Position numbers and translations under genes: made by a program. Below, piece by piece: positions 20,645 through 31,325 of a stretch of DNA of 64,000 nt. Numbering within the stretch: the first letter of the stretch is position 1; each line of letters opens with the position of its first letter. The DNA is from Tetracentron sinense. Its lineage: Eukaryota; Streptophyta; Magnoliopsida; Trochodendrales; Trochodendraceae. The notes under the pieces are model-generated. The model searched no databases and had not been told where the DNA came from. It worked only from the letters and a program-made list of their open reading frames with translations. The stretch lies in assembly GCA_015143295.1 (NCBI GenBank), contig CM026560.1:8930501-8994500 (forward strand), read 5' to 3'.

Positions 20645-22144
20645 TGTAGCACCCCAGACTTTTCTATATTTAATAAATAGCACTTTTGTGCCTAATTGGT
20701 CTTTCTCGTAGTCTAATTAATAAATAAAGGAGAAATCAAAAATTCTGAAATGTCAAAAATGTTCCTTTTTGAAAGACGAATCCAACGCAAGTTGAATCAT
20801 CGAAATCGGACGAGCGAGTCAAAAGATATGGTCAAAACAGTCCAGACCTGCAGAGCACCGATCGCTCGGTCCAGTCAGCGATCGATCGGTCCCAAACCGA
20901 TCGATCGGTAGCTATCGAACGGTCAAAAATTTTGTATGGGGAAATTTTCCAGAGAGTAGTTTTTTGACCGGTCGATCGATCAGAACACCGATCGCTCAGT
21001 AGGCAACCGATCGATCGGTCATAAGCACCGATCTCTCGGTCCCCGTGTTTTGCAGAAATTTTTGTAAGGGCATTTTCATCTTTTGGGCGTTAAACCCTTA
21101 CCCATAAAGGCTTGCTCGACCATTTGAACCCTCATTCACTACACTTAGAACATTTAGAGAGAAAGGGAGGAGAAGAAGAGGGTTTTCACCTAGGGTTTTC
21201 CATTGAAGAAGGAAATCAAAGGGGTTGACAACCCTAGAGACATTCGGGTACTAGCCTCTGGCTCACAAGAAAACCCCTAAAACACATATTGTCAAGGAGG
21301 TTGGTAGCCCAGGGACATTCGGGTACTAGCCTCTGGCTCACAAGAAAACCATATATATCAAGGAGGTTGGCAGCCTAGGGAGATTCGGGTGCTAGCCTCT
21401 GGCTCACAAGTTACAAGATGCAAGGTTACAAGATGATGACAAGACATTCATGCATGCATGCATACATGATTTCTACAAGGCATACCGAGACATGGAAACG
21501 GGTTTTCAAGTATGAATTTTATCGGTGTTTTTGCATTCATGCACGTACATCAAGATGATAATATTGCTCCATGTTTAATATTTTTTAATTCTATGATTTT
21601 ACTATTGCCTTGAATTGATGATTGGTATTGTATTTCTCTTTGCGTGTTTATTATCGTTATGGTTAGCTAGTAGCTTGTACTCGCTGAGTATTCCATGCTC
21701 AGTCGTACTTTCATGTCGGCAGGTACAGAGGGAGCCCTCGACCCGAAGCCTTGGGTCGAGGAAGAGTATATAGAGGAGAGAGAGCCGTCTATTCCACTAC
21801 AGTCTCAGGCGGACCGAGACCTCGACGTGTGGCCATACCTTGACTACTATTGAGGGGAGAGTGCGAGGGGATTTTTGAGTAGTTGTGGCATTTTGATAGG
21901 TGAGCTTGTCCACCTTAGACTTAGATATGTTTTGTATATATGTTAACTTGGAATACCATTTTGAGAACTATAGAAGAAATGAAAAAGTTAGTTTACGCTT
22001 TCGCATTTATATTTAGCTTCCGTGCTCTGATTATCATTGTTTTAGTACTGTAATTATCGTGTTTATGACAGGATGGTTTAGCAGGTACGTTTAGTCACGC
22101 CTAAAGTATCCCTAAACTCCTAGGGGGTATTTTGGGGCACGACA
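20645..22144 (+). mobile_element. Solo LTR L4, diverged member of the same LTR clan, inside G1 5' LTR
   Basis: 1500 bp, TGTAGCACCCCAGAC ... GGGGCACGACA. Target duplication GGGTG (20640-20644) versus GGGTA (22145-22149); the uninterrupted site is seen in the 3' LTR near 29698. It keeps the palindrome array (20867-21041) with the TTTTGTATGGGG/TTTTCCAGAGAG spacer. Its tandem repeats (21235-21412) have a different unit, CTAGCCTCTGGCTCAC, with stem AGCC-TCT-GGCT. It keeps the acceptor CATGTCGGCAG|GT (21722/21723) and an exon-2-like frame with PKPWVEEEY ending at 21853. No matching donor is seen. Confidence 0.9.
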
Positions 22145-22424
22145 GGGTAAGTTGAGAGAGATGTATTCATGTATTTTGGCAGGCCTGTCCGCACTTTCTT
22201 TTGTGTATCCTTTTGTATAACTGGATCACAGATATATATATGTACATAGAGGTTTGGTTAAGTCTTCCGCTGTGCTATGTTAGAATATGTTTCCGCATTT
22301 TGTCCTCTATTGTATATGCTCCAGGTCTTTTGCAGGTTAATTGATCAAGCAAGTCATGCAAGTCATGATGAGTCATCCAAGATTCACTCTAACTCCTAGG
22401 GTAGGTTTTGGGTCACGACAGAAG

Positions 22425-22436
22425 TGGTATCAAAGC
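22425..22436 (+). promoter_or_regulatory. Primer binding site of G1
   Basis: TGGTATCAAAGC, one mismatch from the initiator tRNA-Met complement TGGTATCAGAGC that is intact in G2. Confidence 0.85.
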
Positions 22437-22774
22437 TTAGGCTTTGGGTCTCTAGGGTCACTTAGAACCTAATACCACGGCTTGACAAGAGAATATGTTA
22501 GGAAACAAGTTAGGAAGGAAGTAAGTCGGAAGCGAGTCATGATCCAAGTGTAAGACTAAACTTTAGTCTTAGTCAAAATAGTTGCTTCAACCAAGTACGA
22601 GTCTTAGGAACGTTAGAACACCAAGGTATAATATTGTAAATACACCGATGGTGGTGATGCGATGTATATTAGTATTATACAACTAATACAAATTGAATTA
22701 TTGTGAAATGAAATACGATAAATTGTGGTTTCAAGTTAGACTCATGTGGTGCTATTGTTCTCAGGACTTTAGTT
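22437..22774. other. Leader between primer binding site and gag of G1
   Basis: Non-coding leader, homologous to G2 42547-42890. It contains TTAGTCTTAGTC and an AT-rich part. No independent feature was seen. Confidence 0.6.
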
Positions 22775-24022
22775 ATGAGAGGGGGCACATGGGGTCGTGG
22801 ACCACATACTAGAGCTTCATCTTCTTCTCGAGATGAGGTTGAGCAGCCAGATCTCTCACAGGTCTTAGGCTCTATTGCTGAGACTCTCGCCATCCTGGCG
22901 GCTCGGCAAACTATACCATCATCAGTGGCACCTACTCCACCGCCTACGGCTCCAGTACATCGTACAGCTGGGGTTGAGGCATTCAGGAGATTGAAACCTC
23001 CATCATTCCATGGGAGTGTGGACCCTCTTGCTGCAGAGGCATGGATCCTCCAGTTCGAAAATATTTTTGCGGTCTTATCGCCAACAGAGGAAGAGAAAGT
23101 AGCATGGGCTGTTTTCATGCTTGAGGGTGAGGCACACCATTGGTGGTTGTCCGCCTTGAGGACGCAAGAATTGACCATGCAAGGTCAACCTTGGACTTGG
23201 GAGGAGTTCAAGGACACTTTTTATAAGAAGTATTTTCCGATTGAAGCACGGGAAAAGAAAGAGAGAGAATTCATCAACCTTGAGCAAGGTTCGATGTCAG
23301 TAGCACAATATGAGGCCAAGTTCTCAGAGCTATCACGCTTTGCGACTCACATGGTTGCTACCGAGGCGATGAAGGCAAGAAGGTTTAAGCAAGGGCTCAA
23401 GGATGTCATTATGGAGAAGGTTTCAGTTTTCAGACATGCTACCTACCTGAAGGTAGTAGATAAGGCCTTATTCGTCGAGGCCAATTCAGAAGCGGTGTTA
23501 AGAAGAGGGAGTTGGCGAGAGGCCAAGCCAGTAGTTCAGCACCTCCAGAGAGGCGGGCTCGTACCGGCCCTTATCAGTACACGTGGCTAGCACCACCGAT
23601 GAGGCCATCTTATGCGCCTCCAGTTCCACCGTCGTACGTGCCTCAAGCGCCACGGCCACAGGCTCTTCCAACTCCACGGCCAGCTGCACCTCAGATGGTG
23701 AGGTATGCTCCACCTCCGACCCCTCCGACTTACACATATGAGGTCTACACTTCATGCGACAGAAGGCATCCAGCAGGAGATTACCGAAGAGCATCGGGTG
23801 GATGTTATCATTGCGGTCGCCAGGGCCATATGATCAGGGATTGCCCGAGTCGGCATTTGCTTGGCCAGTCTCAGGGGATTAGGCCCCCAGCACGCCCAGC
23901 AGGATCATACCAGGAGTCCTCTCAGCCTGCACATTCTGCACCTCCGCCTCGCCAGGTGAACCAGGGGCAAGTTTTTGCCTTGACAAAGGGTGATGCACTT
24001 GCATGTGACGATGTAATGCAAG
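22775..24022 (+). pseudogene. gag of G1
   Basis: Starts at ATG 22775 (MRGGTWGRGPHTRASSSSRD). It has the retrotransposon gag core VAWAVFMLEGEAHHWWLS, TWEEFKDTFYKKYFP and QYEAKFSELSRFA. A 1-bp loss near 23500 shifts the frame compared with G2. The other frame then continues through a Pro-rich linker (APPVPPSYVPQAPRPQALP) to a CCHC knuckle CYHCGRQGHMIRDC (23803-23844). The exon ends at CAAG (24022), where the gag-protease intron starts. The product would be the capsid/nucleocapsid polyprotein. It is inactive as it stands. Confidence 0.9.
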
Positions 24023-24167
24023 GTACGCAGTTGTAGTTTATTTGTTTTTCCTTAAAATTTTGTTATGTATTATTCAATTGTGTACGTATATGGCATGATT
24101 ATATGTATATATACCGATATGTATACGCTGTTGATGCATGGATTGACTTAGCTAGCTAAAATTTCAG
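24023..24167 (+). other. Candidate intron between gag and protease, G1
   Basis: 145 bp, GTACGC ... AATTTCAG, phase 1 (a Gly codon split after its first base). The interior is AT-rich with stops. Exon frame before and after agrees only if the segment is removed, and G2 has the same arrangement at the same codon (41165-41306). The ends are better conserved than the middle. Confidence 0.75.
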
Positions 24168-27100
24168 GAACCTTAATAGTCAATGAATCTTTGACTCGAG
24201 TGTTGATTGATACCGGGTCTACTCATTCATTTGTCTCGCCGAGTTTTTCAGAAGGCTTTTCTGTGGAGCCTAGTCAGCTAGAACTGGAGTTGGCCATTTC
24301 GACTCATCTCGGCAAGACAGTATTGGTGGATAAAGTGTATAGAAACAGTGTGGTTCAAGTGGGGAGCCACGAGTTGGCTGTTGATCTAATCATCCTCGGA
24401 TTTCGTGGTTCAAGTGGGGAGCCACGAGTTGGCAGTTGATCTAATCATCCTCGGATTTTAAGACTTCGATGTCATCTTGGGAATGGATTGGTTAGCAACA
24501 CATCATGGGTATGTGGCTTGTTTTAAAAAGATGGTACTCTTCCGGCCAGTGGAAGGCAAGCCATTTCATTTTCGGGGGTTGAGAAGTAGAGATATTGCTC
24601 GTTTTGCGGCGTTGAGCCTAGCGAACTTCGAGACAAAGGACTCTTCAACTATTCCAGCGTGAGTGAATTCCTGGATGTATTTCCAGAGGAGTTGCTAGGA
24701 TTGCCTACAGACAGGTTGATTGAATTTGTGATCGAGCTTGCACCAGGCACAGCTCCTATTTTTAGGGCTCCGTATAGAATGGCCCCTATTGAACTCAAGG
24801 AGTTGAAGACTCAGTTGGAGGAATTGCAAGGCCTTGGTTTCATTCGACCAAGTGTCTCACCATGGGATGCCCTGGTGTTATTTGTTAAGAAGAAAGATGG
24901 CTCAATGCGGATGTGCGTCGATTATCGGCAATTGAACAAAGTCACTATAAAGGATAGGTATCCATTGCCTAGGATTGATGACTTGTTCGATCAGTTAAAG
25001 GGGGCGAGATTTTTCTCTAAGATCGATCTTCGGTCGGGTTACCACCAATTGAAGATTAAGGCTGAAGATGTTCCCAAAACTGCCTTTCGGACTCGATATG
25101 GGCACTACGAGTTCTTGGTGATGCCTTTTGGTCTCACAAATGCGCCGGCAGCCTTTATGGATTTAATGAACCGGGTGTTCCGGCTATACCTGGATCGATG
25201 TGTGATCACGTTTGTCGACGATATCTTGGTGTATTCCCAGACACGGGAAGATCACATGCGAAACCTTCATCTTGCTTTAGAAATGCTGAAAGAGCACAAA
25301 CTGTACGCCAAACTCAGTAAGTGTGAGTTTTGGTTGGAAGAGGTGGCATTCCTAGGCCACATCGTTTCTACGGAAGGTATTTCGGTAGATCCAAAGAAGA
25401 TAGAGGCAGTCATGAGTTAGGCGAGGCCCAAGAGTGTTACAGAGATACGCAGTTTCCTTGGGTTGGCAGGCTATTACCGGAGATTCGTAGAGGGTTTCTC
25501 TAGCCTTGCAGCACCGCTCACTTACCTGACAAGGAAGAATGTGAAGTTTGTATGGAGCGATAAATGTGAGATCAGTTTCACGGAACTGAAGAAGAGGCTT
25601 ACCACAACCCCCGTCCTTACAGTGCCATCCGGACATGGTGGTTATGAGGTGTACAGTGATGCCTCACATGTTGGACTTGGGTGTGTGCTCATGCAACACA
25701 AGAAAGATATTGCCTATGCATCGAGGCAATTGAAAGAGCATGAAAAGAATTACCCCATGCACGACTTGGAGCTTGCGGCGGTCGTGTTTGCACTCAAGAT
25801 TTGGCATCATTACCTTTATGGGGTGGAATTCTATGTGTTCACGGATCACAAGAGCCTCAAGTATATCTTTTTCCAAAATGAACTAAATCTGAGGCAACGG
25901 CGTTGGATGAAATTTTTGAAAGACTACGAGTGCACTATCCAATACCACCCGGGCAAAGCAAACATTGTAGTAGACGCTTTGAGTAGAAGACCTCCGGGTT
26001 TGTTGGCTCACATGTTGGTGCAAGAATGGAAGCTATTGGAAGAATTGGCAAATCTGGACATCAGTGTGACTGATTCTGTCTGCAGTCCTATTTTGGAAAA
26101 TGTCACAGTTCGGCCGTACATTATAGATTTGATCCAAGAATATCAAGCCACAGATGCTGAATTGTTGGCTTTCCAGGACAAGGAAGTTGCCAAGGGTAGT
26201 GAGGACTTCTTTCTCACTAGCTGGGGTGCTATCACATTCAAGGGAAGGCTTTGTGTTCCGGCCAATGCTGATCTTCGATGAGAGATTATGGATGAAGCCC
26301 ACCGGGCAAAGTACACGATGCATCCAGGGGGTACAAAGATGTACCGGAACCTCAAGAGTCACTTTTGGTGGCGGAATATGAAGAGGGATGTTGTGGAATA
26401 TGTGGCATGGTGTTTGGTGTGCCAGCATGTGAAAGCAGAGCACATGCGGCCCGCCGGCCTATTACAGTCTCTCCCTATTCCTGAGTGGAAATGGGAGCAC
26501 ATATCTATGGACTTCATTGTTGGGTTGCCAAAAACAGCAAGGAACTCAGATGCGATATGGGTTGTGGTGGACCGTTTGACAAAGTCCATGCATTTCTTAC
26601 CCTACCGGACTACATTCAATTCTAGCCAGTTGGCCGCGTTATATATCAAGGAAGTGGTTAGGTTGCACGAGGTGCCAGTCAGTATCATGTCGGATCGGGA
26701 TCCGAGATTCACGCCTAGGTTCTAGAAGAGTTTTTAGGATGCTATGGGTTCCCGACTTGATTTCAGCACCGCCTTTCATCCACAAACGGATGGACAAACC
26801 GAGAGTGTGATGTCATAGAAGACATGCTTCGGGCATGTATGTTGGATTTCAAGGGCAGTTGGGAAGAATACTTGCCTTTGGTTGAATTCACCTACAATAA
26901 CAGCTACCAGGCGAGCATCCAAATGGCTCCATTTGAGGCCTTATATGGGCGAAGCTGTAGGTCTCCTCTCTATTGGGATGAGGTAGGAGAGAGGAAGGTG
27001 TTAGGTCCGGAGTTGATCGAGAAAACTGTGAGTATAGTCAAGATCATCAAGGATCGTTTGAAAGCCGCTCAAGATCTTCAAAAGAGCTATGCGGACACAC

Positions 27101-27543
27101 GTCGCAAGGACTTGGAATTCCAGGTTGGGGATTAAGTCTTTATGAAGGTATCTCCTAGCAAGGGGATTATGAGATTTGGTAGGCACGGCAAGCTTAGTCC
27201 TCGATATGTTGGCCCATTCGAGATCATCACACGAGTTGGTGAAGTTGCTTACAGGGTAGCTCTTCCACCTCACATGGCCGCGATTCACAACATTTTCCAT
27301 GTGTCTATGCTTCAGAAGTACATTGCGGATCCTTCGCATGTCATAGACTTGGAGCCGTTGGAAATACAGGAGGATCTCACTTTAGTTGAGAAGCCGGTTC
27401 ACATATTGGATCGGAGAGATCAACTCCTTCGCAATAAAACTATCCCATTGGTTCTTGTGCAGTGGCAACATCACGCTCGAGAAGAGGCTACATGGGAGCG
27501 TGAGGCCGAAGTCAAAGCGAAGTACCCAGAATTGTTTGAATGA
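24168..27543 (+). pseudogene. pol of G1: protease, RT, RNase H, integrase, chromodomain-like tail
   Basis: The protease active site [13 protein letters not shown] is at 24206-24244. A 55-bp duplication (24352-24460) then shifts the frame. GMDWLATHHG follows, with a TGA at 24661. RT (24659-25420) has [42 protein letters not shown] and the catalytic FVDD (25211-25222). Stop TAG at 25418 replaces Trp. RNase H (25463-26281) has [28 protein letters not shown] and [10 protein letters not shown]. Stop TGA at 26279. Integrase has the HHCC region MHPGGTKMYR ... CLVCQ, then [23 protein letters not shown] and SDRDPRF, with stops or shifts at 26723-26820 and 27133. The C-terminus (27142-27543) has the GKLSPRYVGPFEI motif and a chromodomain-like VLVQWQHHAREEATWE. 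The domain order is complete but the gene is heavily disabled. Confidence 0.92.
24352..24460 (+). repeat. 55-bp tandem duplication in the G1 protease region
   Basis: GGTTCAAGTGGGGAGCCACG starts at 24352 and again at 24407, and the two units differ at a few bases. G2 has one copy. 55 is not a multiple of 3, so the duplication breaks the frame. Confidence 0.9.
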
Positions 27544-27627
27544 GTTTGGTATAGGTTTTGTACATGACTTGTAAATTTGTTTTGGTTTGTAACGCATGTG
27601 CCGTCCAAATTTCGAGGATAAATTTTT

Positions 27628-27642
27628 ATAAGGAGGGGAGGA
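27628..27642 (+). promoter_or_regulatory. Polypurine tract of G1
   Basis: AAGGAGGGGAGGA immediately before the 3' LTR start at 27643. It would prime plus-strand DNA synthesis. Confidence 0.85.
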
Positions 27643-27907
27643 TGTAGAGCCCCGAAACTTTTTGTATATGCCTTGGGATGTGTGTCAAGGCATGGTGTCT
27701 TGTAATCTCAATTTCATCAAATGAGAATTTGAAACTTCGATGGAATTGTGTCAAGAATGCTATAAATAATTAGATAAGTTATTTAATAAAGCCTATAAGC
27801 TTTAAAGAGGTCCTAGTCAAGTTTAGAAGATGTTAGAATATAAGTAGAATGGGTCCAAATAGTAGGAATGGGTGAAAAATGGACTCAGTGTCAAAAACCT
27901 ACAGACC

Positions 27908-28093
27908 ACCGATCGCTCGGTCCATTGTAGCGATCGATCGGTCCACAACCGATTGATCGAAGGCTATCGACTGGTGCACTTTTTTGTATGGGGAAATTTT
28001 CCAGAGAGCTTGTTTTTGACCAAGAACTCGGTCAATATCACCGATTGCTCGGTAGGCAACCGATCGATCGGTCATAACCACCGATCGCTCGGT
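27908..28093. repeat. U3 palindrome array (ACCGATCG-type), G1 3' LTR
   Basis: Same organisation as the 5' LTR copy, with a few units decayed (ACCGATTGATCG, ACCGATTGCTCGGT). The spacer TTTTGTATGGGG/TTTTCCAGAGAG lies at 27982-28009. Confidence 0.87.
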
Positions 28094-28407
28094 CATAGTG
28101 TTTTTGCAGAATTTCATTAAGGGCTTTTTCGGCATTTGGATGTTATACCCTTTACATATAAGGTTTGCCCGAGTCTTTAGGGCTCATTCTCAACACTTAG
28201 AAGATTTGAGAGATAAGGAAAGAAGAGAAAGAGGTTTCCTAACCTAGGGTTTGCATTTGGGGAGAAATCAAAGGGGTTGTGAACCCACAATCACCTCAAG
28301 CTCATTTTCCTTCAAGATCAAGGCTCAAGCACTCGTGGAGCACGTTCTCCAAGCTAGGGCAGCAACTCACACACGTTTTGCAAGGGTTGCTTCCCTCATT
28401 TGTCAAG

Positions 28408-29558
28408 GTCGGTACCATATGCTACCCTCTTAGTTATAGTTTTCCCTTTTCTTTTCTATTCTTTGTTTTCCCCCATCTATAACTATAATATGAGTTGTAA
28501 TGTGTGAATGGTGTGAATGGAGATGGATATTGGCGATTGGATGCCGTGTGAATGATGTGATGAATGAAATGGGGAGGGCATTGTATCCATAATAAATAAA
28601 CAAGTGTGATGTGAACATCAATCCACCTAGAAAAGCATGATGTAGGGTTAATACATAATGAACACACCCCATGTTTGATGAAATGCCAAGTTGAATAAAT
28701 GGAGTTATAAATTAATAAATGCATGCTTAATTAATTATGAAAATTGCTAGGGCCTATGATAGTGTGCTTTCTTATTTTCCCTAAATTGCATGAATATTGA
28801 CTTGTTCAAATTATTGATGTTATATGTATTGCGAATTGCCCAATTGTCATATTTAAATTCAAATGCAAGTATGCACACGATTCCATGAGCACGGCATGGA
28901 TGACATGACTTACCGAGGTTTTTCAAGAACAATAATTAGAGGTGGGACATATCCTATGATATGTTTTACCTCGCTTTTGGCAAGAACAAGACTAGCATGC
29001 ATAAGAAGGGTTTCCCTTCCCTCGCAAGTGCATTTAGGAAGAAGGGTCTCCCTTCCCTCACAAGTAGTCTATTTTCCAAGCAAGCAAGATACATGGCATG
29101 GCAAGCATGAGCATTTAGGAAGAAGGGTCTCCCTTCCCTCACAAGTAGTTTATTTTCCAAGCAAGCAAGATACATGGCATGGTAAGCATGAGCATTTAGG
29201 AAGAAGGGTCTCCCTTCCCTCACAAGTAGTTTATTTTCCAAGCAAGCATGACATGGCATGACACGCATGACATGACATGATACGACAAGACAAGACAGAC
29301 TAGACAAGATTTCAAGCACGCAACAAGTATTTTAAGTCAAGTCAAGTGCACGACTATTTCAAGAGGTTTTATCGGCTTTTCTGTGATGTAGCATGAATAT
29401 AAATTGCTTTACTTCCTTGTTATGATATGAATTAGTTCCATCATTATAATATGAATTGTTCTTTACTATATATATTGCTATGGTTATGCTATGACTGTTG
29501 GTTAGCATTTGGTACACGCTGAGTATTCCATGCTCAACCGTACTTCTTATGTCGGCAG
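28408..29558 (+). other. Candidate leader intron inside G1 3' LTR
   Basis: Donor TGTCAAG|GTCGGTACC and acceptor ATGTCGGCAG|GTGATAGC, 1151 bp. The upstream frame contains KIKAQAL and QARAATH. Phase-1 joining continues into FDICAPSPWVEEEYVEEP and a stop at 29668. The interior has CATATCCTATGATATG (about 28948), three or four AAGAAGGGTCTCCCTTCCCT units (29004-29240), and the conserved ACGCTGAGTATTCCATGCTC block before the acceptor. Confidence 0.5.
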
Positions 29559-29973
29559 GTGATAGCGGAATGGCTGCTCTTTTTGACATCTGTGCTCCGA
29601 GTCCTTGGGTGGAGGAGGAGTATGTCGAGGAACCTGTGGAGGAACCTCTGGTAGAGGGTTATTATTAGAGGTGGTAGATTCTGAGTGAGTGAGCTGTGGG
29701 TGAGTTAAGAGAGATGTATTCATGTATTTTGGCGGGCCTGTCCGCACTTTATTTTGTGTATCTTTTTGTATAACTGGATCACAGATATATATATGTACAT
29801 AGAGGTTTGGTTAAGTCTTCCGTTGTGCTATGTTAGAATATGTTTCCGCATTTTGTCCTCTATTATATATGCTCCAGGTCTTTTGCAGGTCAATTGATCA
29901 AGCAAGTCATGCAAGTCATGATGAGTCGTCCAAGATTCACTCTAACTCCTAGGGTGGGTTTTGGGTCGCGACA

Positions 29974-30760
29974 TTTCGATCGAAGGTTACCGCCATCGAA
30001 GAGAGCAAAAATGTCGATGCTCTCAAAATTGAAAAGTTTTTGTTCACTCCAAACCTATGAGTTAAATCTGAACCCATCTAAGAAACCAAAATCTATTGCC
30101 TTGAAATCCATCAAGGAATCCATAGATGGTTCAGATAGTGACTCTAAGGATGAAGAAGAAGAGTTGGCTTTATTTGTAAAGTAATTTAGAAAAATTTTGA
30201 AATAAGAGATTTAATCCGAAATGACAAAAATCCCTTGAAAAGCTCAAGTCCAAACACTTTGAAAATAAGAAATATTTTAAAAGTGTGGACAAGAAATTCC
30301 AAGGTGTTCAATGCTATGAATGCCAACGTTACGGCCATATTGCCACTGAGTGCTCTAATTAGAAAAGATTTAAGGGCAAGCCAAGGGATGATAGTGAATC
30401 TGAATCTGAGGAATCAGATAATTCTTCTTGTGAGGAGACTAGGGGTTATGTGGCCTTTACTGCATCCTTATCCGGGATTGAGAAATCTTCTTCAAATACT
30501 GTGAGTAACCAACACTGTAGTGATGGTGAGGAGGATTATGAGAGTCAGAATGACTCAGATTCTGAGGGTGACCTTGAGGCAGCCTATGATGAAGTATTTC
30601 AGGAATACCTAAAGCTGAAAAAGGTTCAATTTTCTATGTCCAAAAAGATGAAATCTCTTAAAATGGAAAAAGATGCCTTAGACCAAGTGGCTTCAGGGTT
30701 GAGAGCTCTTGTGTCACAGCTTGAGTGAGGACGAGAAGTCTAGGAGTTTGTGTGAAGATG
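29974..30760 (+). pseudogene. gag of copia A, C-terminal part
   Basis: Resumes the frame cut at 18583: KVTAIEESKNVDALKIEK, SLQTYELNLNPSKKPKSIAL, acidic region SIDGSDSDSKDEEEEL, decayed CYECQRYGHIATEC knuckle (about 30310-30350), a Ser/Asp-rich region, and DALDQVASGLRALVSQLE ending at 30728. Several frame changes occur (near 30045 and 30180-30240). The order matches copia B gag at 45503-46000 and 34863-35142. A weakly similar tail continues to about 30800. Confidence 0.87.
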
Positions 30761-30820
30761 TGATGAAGATGGCTCACAACTCTAGACAGTGGCATGGTCA
30801 AGACACTCCTCATGTTAGAC

Positions 30821-31325
30821 CAATTTTGCAAGGACCGGTCGACCGGTCAAAAGACCACTCTCTGGAAAATTTTACCATACAAAATTTCGCACTATCGATC
30901 GATTGGTCATCACTATCGGTCAACTGGTAAGGATGTTCGGTCGACCGGTTGGATAGATTTTTTCATCGTGGTCGTTTTGATATATTATGGACCCAAATCA
31001 AAGCTACGGTCAATAAGATATTCCCCGTACACCGAACAAGGGATATTTTGCATCCCACTAACACCCCTTATGCCACTCAAGGCTTGTATCTAGCCACCTA
31101 GGGTTTATAGAACATTATCTAAGTCAATTCCACCTAGGATAAAAAGGTATCTAGGTCACTTACCATCCTATATGTGAAACAAAGGCGATACTTTAAATGT
31201 CTTCAATCGAACTTCTTCGGTCTTCATCTTCACGGACATGGATACTTGTAGACAATGACACAAGACACTACTAGACACTTTGTTTTGACACTAGAATATG
31301 TCAATACCAAAAGTATGGACTTACA
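30821..31325 (-). repeat. 3' LTR of copia B, truncated
   Basis: Matches 47361-47693 plus 61937-62142 of the 5' LTR. It keeps the ACCGGTCGACCGGT array (30833-30950), then TCGTTTTGATATATTATGGA, and ends GGACTTACA at 31325. The uninterrupted sequence GAACATTATCTAAGTC at about 31112 is the empty site for the Sirevirus C insertion. The part corresponding to 46585-47360 is missing. Confidence 0.85.

Larger units (their letters stand above)
18584..22420 (+). repeat. 5' LTR of G1, interrupted by solo LTR L4
   Basis: TGTAGAGCCCCGAAAC ... GGGTCACGACA. The LTR proper is 18584-20644 plus 22150-22420, the rest being L4 and one copy of its target duplication. It holds the palindrome array (18849-19034), a TATA-like ATATAAG (19097-19103), the exon-1-like frame with QARAATH (about 19300), the donor TTAAG|GTCGG (19349/19350), and stem-loop repeats (19945-20175). 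The acceptor, GGCAG in other copies, is mutated here to GGCAA (about 20500). The copy therefore differs from its 3' LTR at a site that would block splicing. Confidence 0.9.
18584..29973 (+). mobile_element. Ty3/gypsy element G1 (chromovirus, probably Tekay/Del-like), full length but degenerate
   Basis: 5' LTR 18584-22420 (with solo LTR L4 inside), primer binding site 22425-22436, gag, intron, pol, polypurine tract, 3' LTR 27643-29973. Target duplication TTTCT (18579-18583) versus TTTCG (29974-29978), one mismatch. It sits inside copia A gag, whose frame resumes on the far side. Without L4 the two LTRs are about 2332 and 2331 bp and visibly diverged. Domain order (protease, RT, RNase H, integrase, C-terminal chromodomain-like tail) is that of Ty3/gypsy chromoviruses. 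It contains many stops and shifts. Confidence 0.93.
27643..29973 (+). repeat. 3' LTR of G1
   Basis: 2331 bp, TGTAGAGCCCCGAAAC ... GGGTCGCGACA. The uninterrupted counterpart of the 5' LTR, with palindrome array 27908-28093, TATA-like ATATAAGG (28156-28163), candidate leader intron 28408-29558 and an intact acceptor. It has no insertion at the position corresponding to L4 (about 29698), which proves L4 arrived after G1. Confidence 0.93.
16502..30820 (+). mobile_element. Ty1/copia element A (Sirevirus-type gag), truncated after gag and interrupted by G1
   Basis: Order: 5' LTR (16502-17979), primer binding site (17982-17993), first part of gag (18042-18583), nested gypsy G1 (18584-29973), rest of gag (29974-about 30760). 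No protease, integrase or reverse transcriptase and no 3' LTR follow. At about 30820 the sequence changes abruptly to the LTR of the oppositely oriented copia B. Family assignment rests on gag (LFDGNNYAYWKARM, SLQTYELNL, CYEC-type knuckle region), which matches the related minus-strand element B. Confidence 0.85.
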
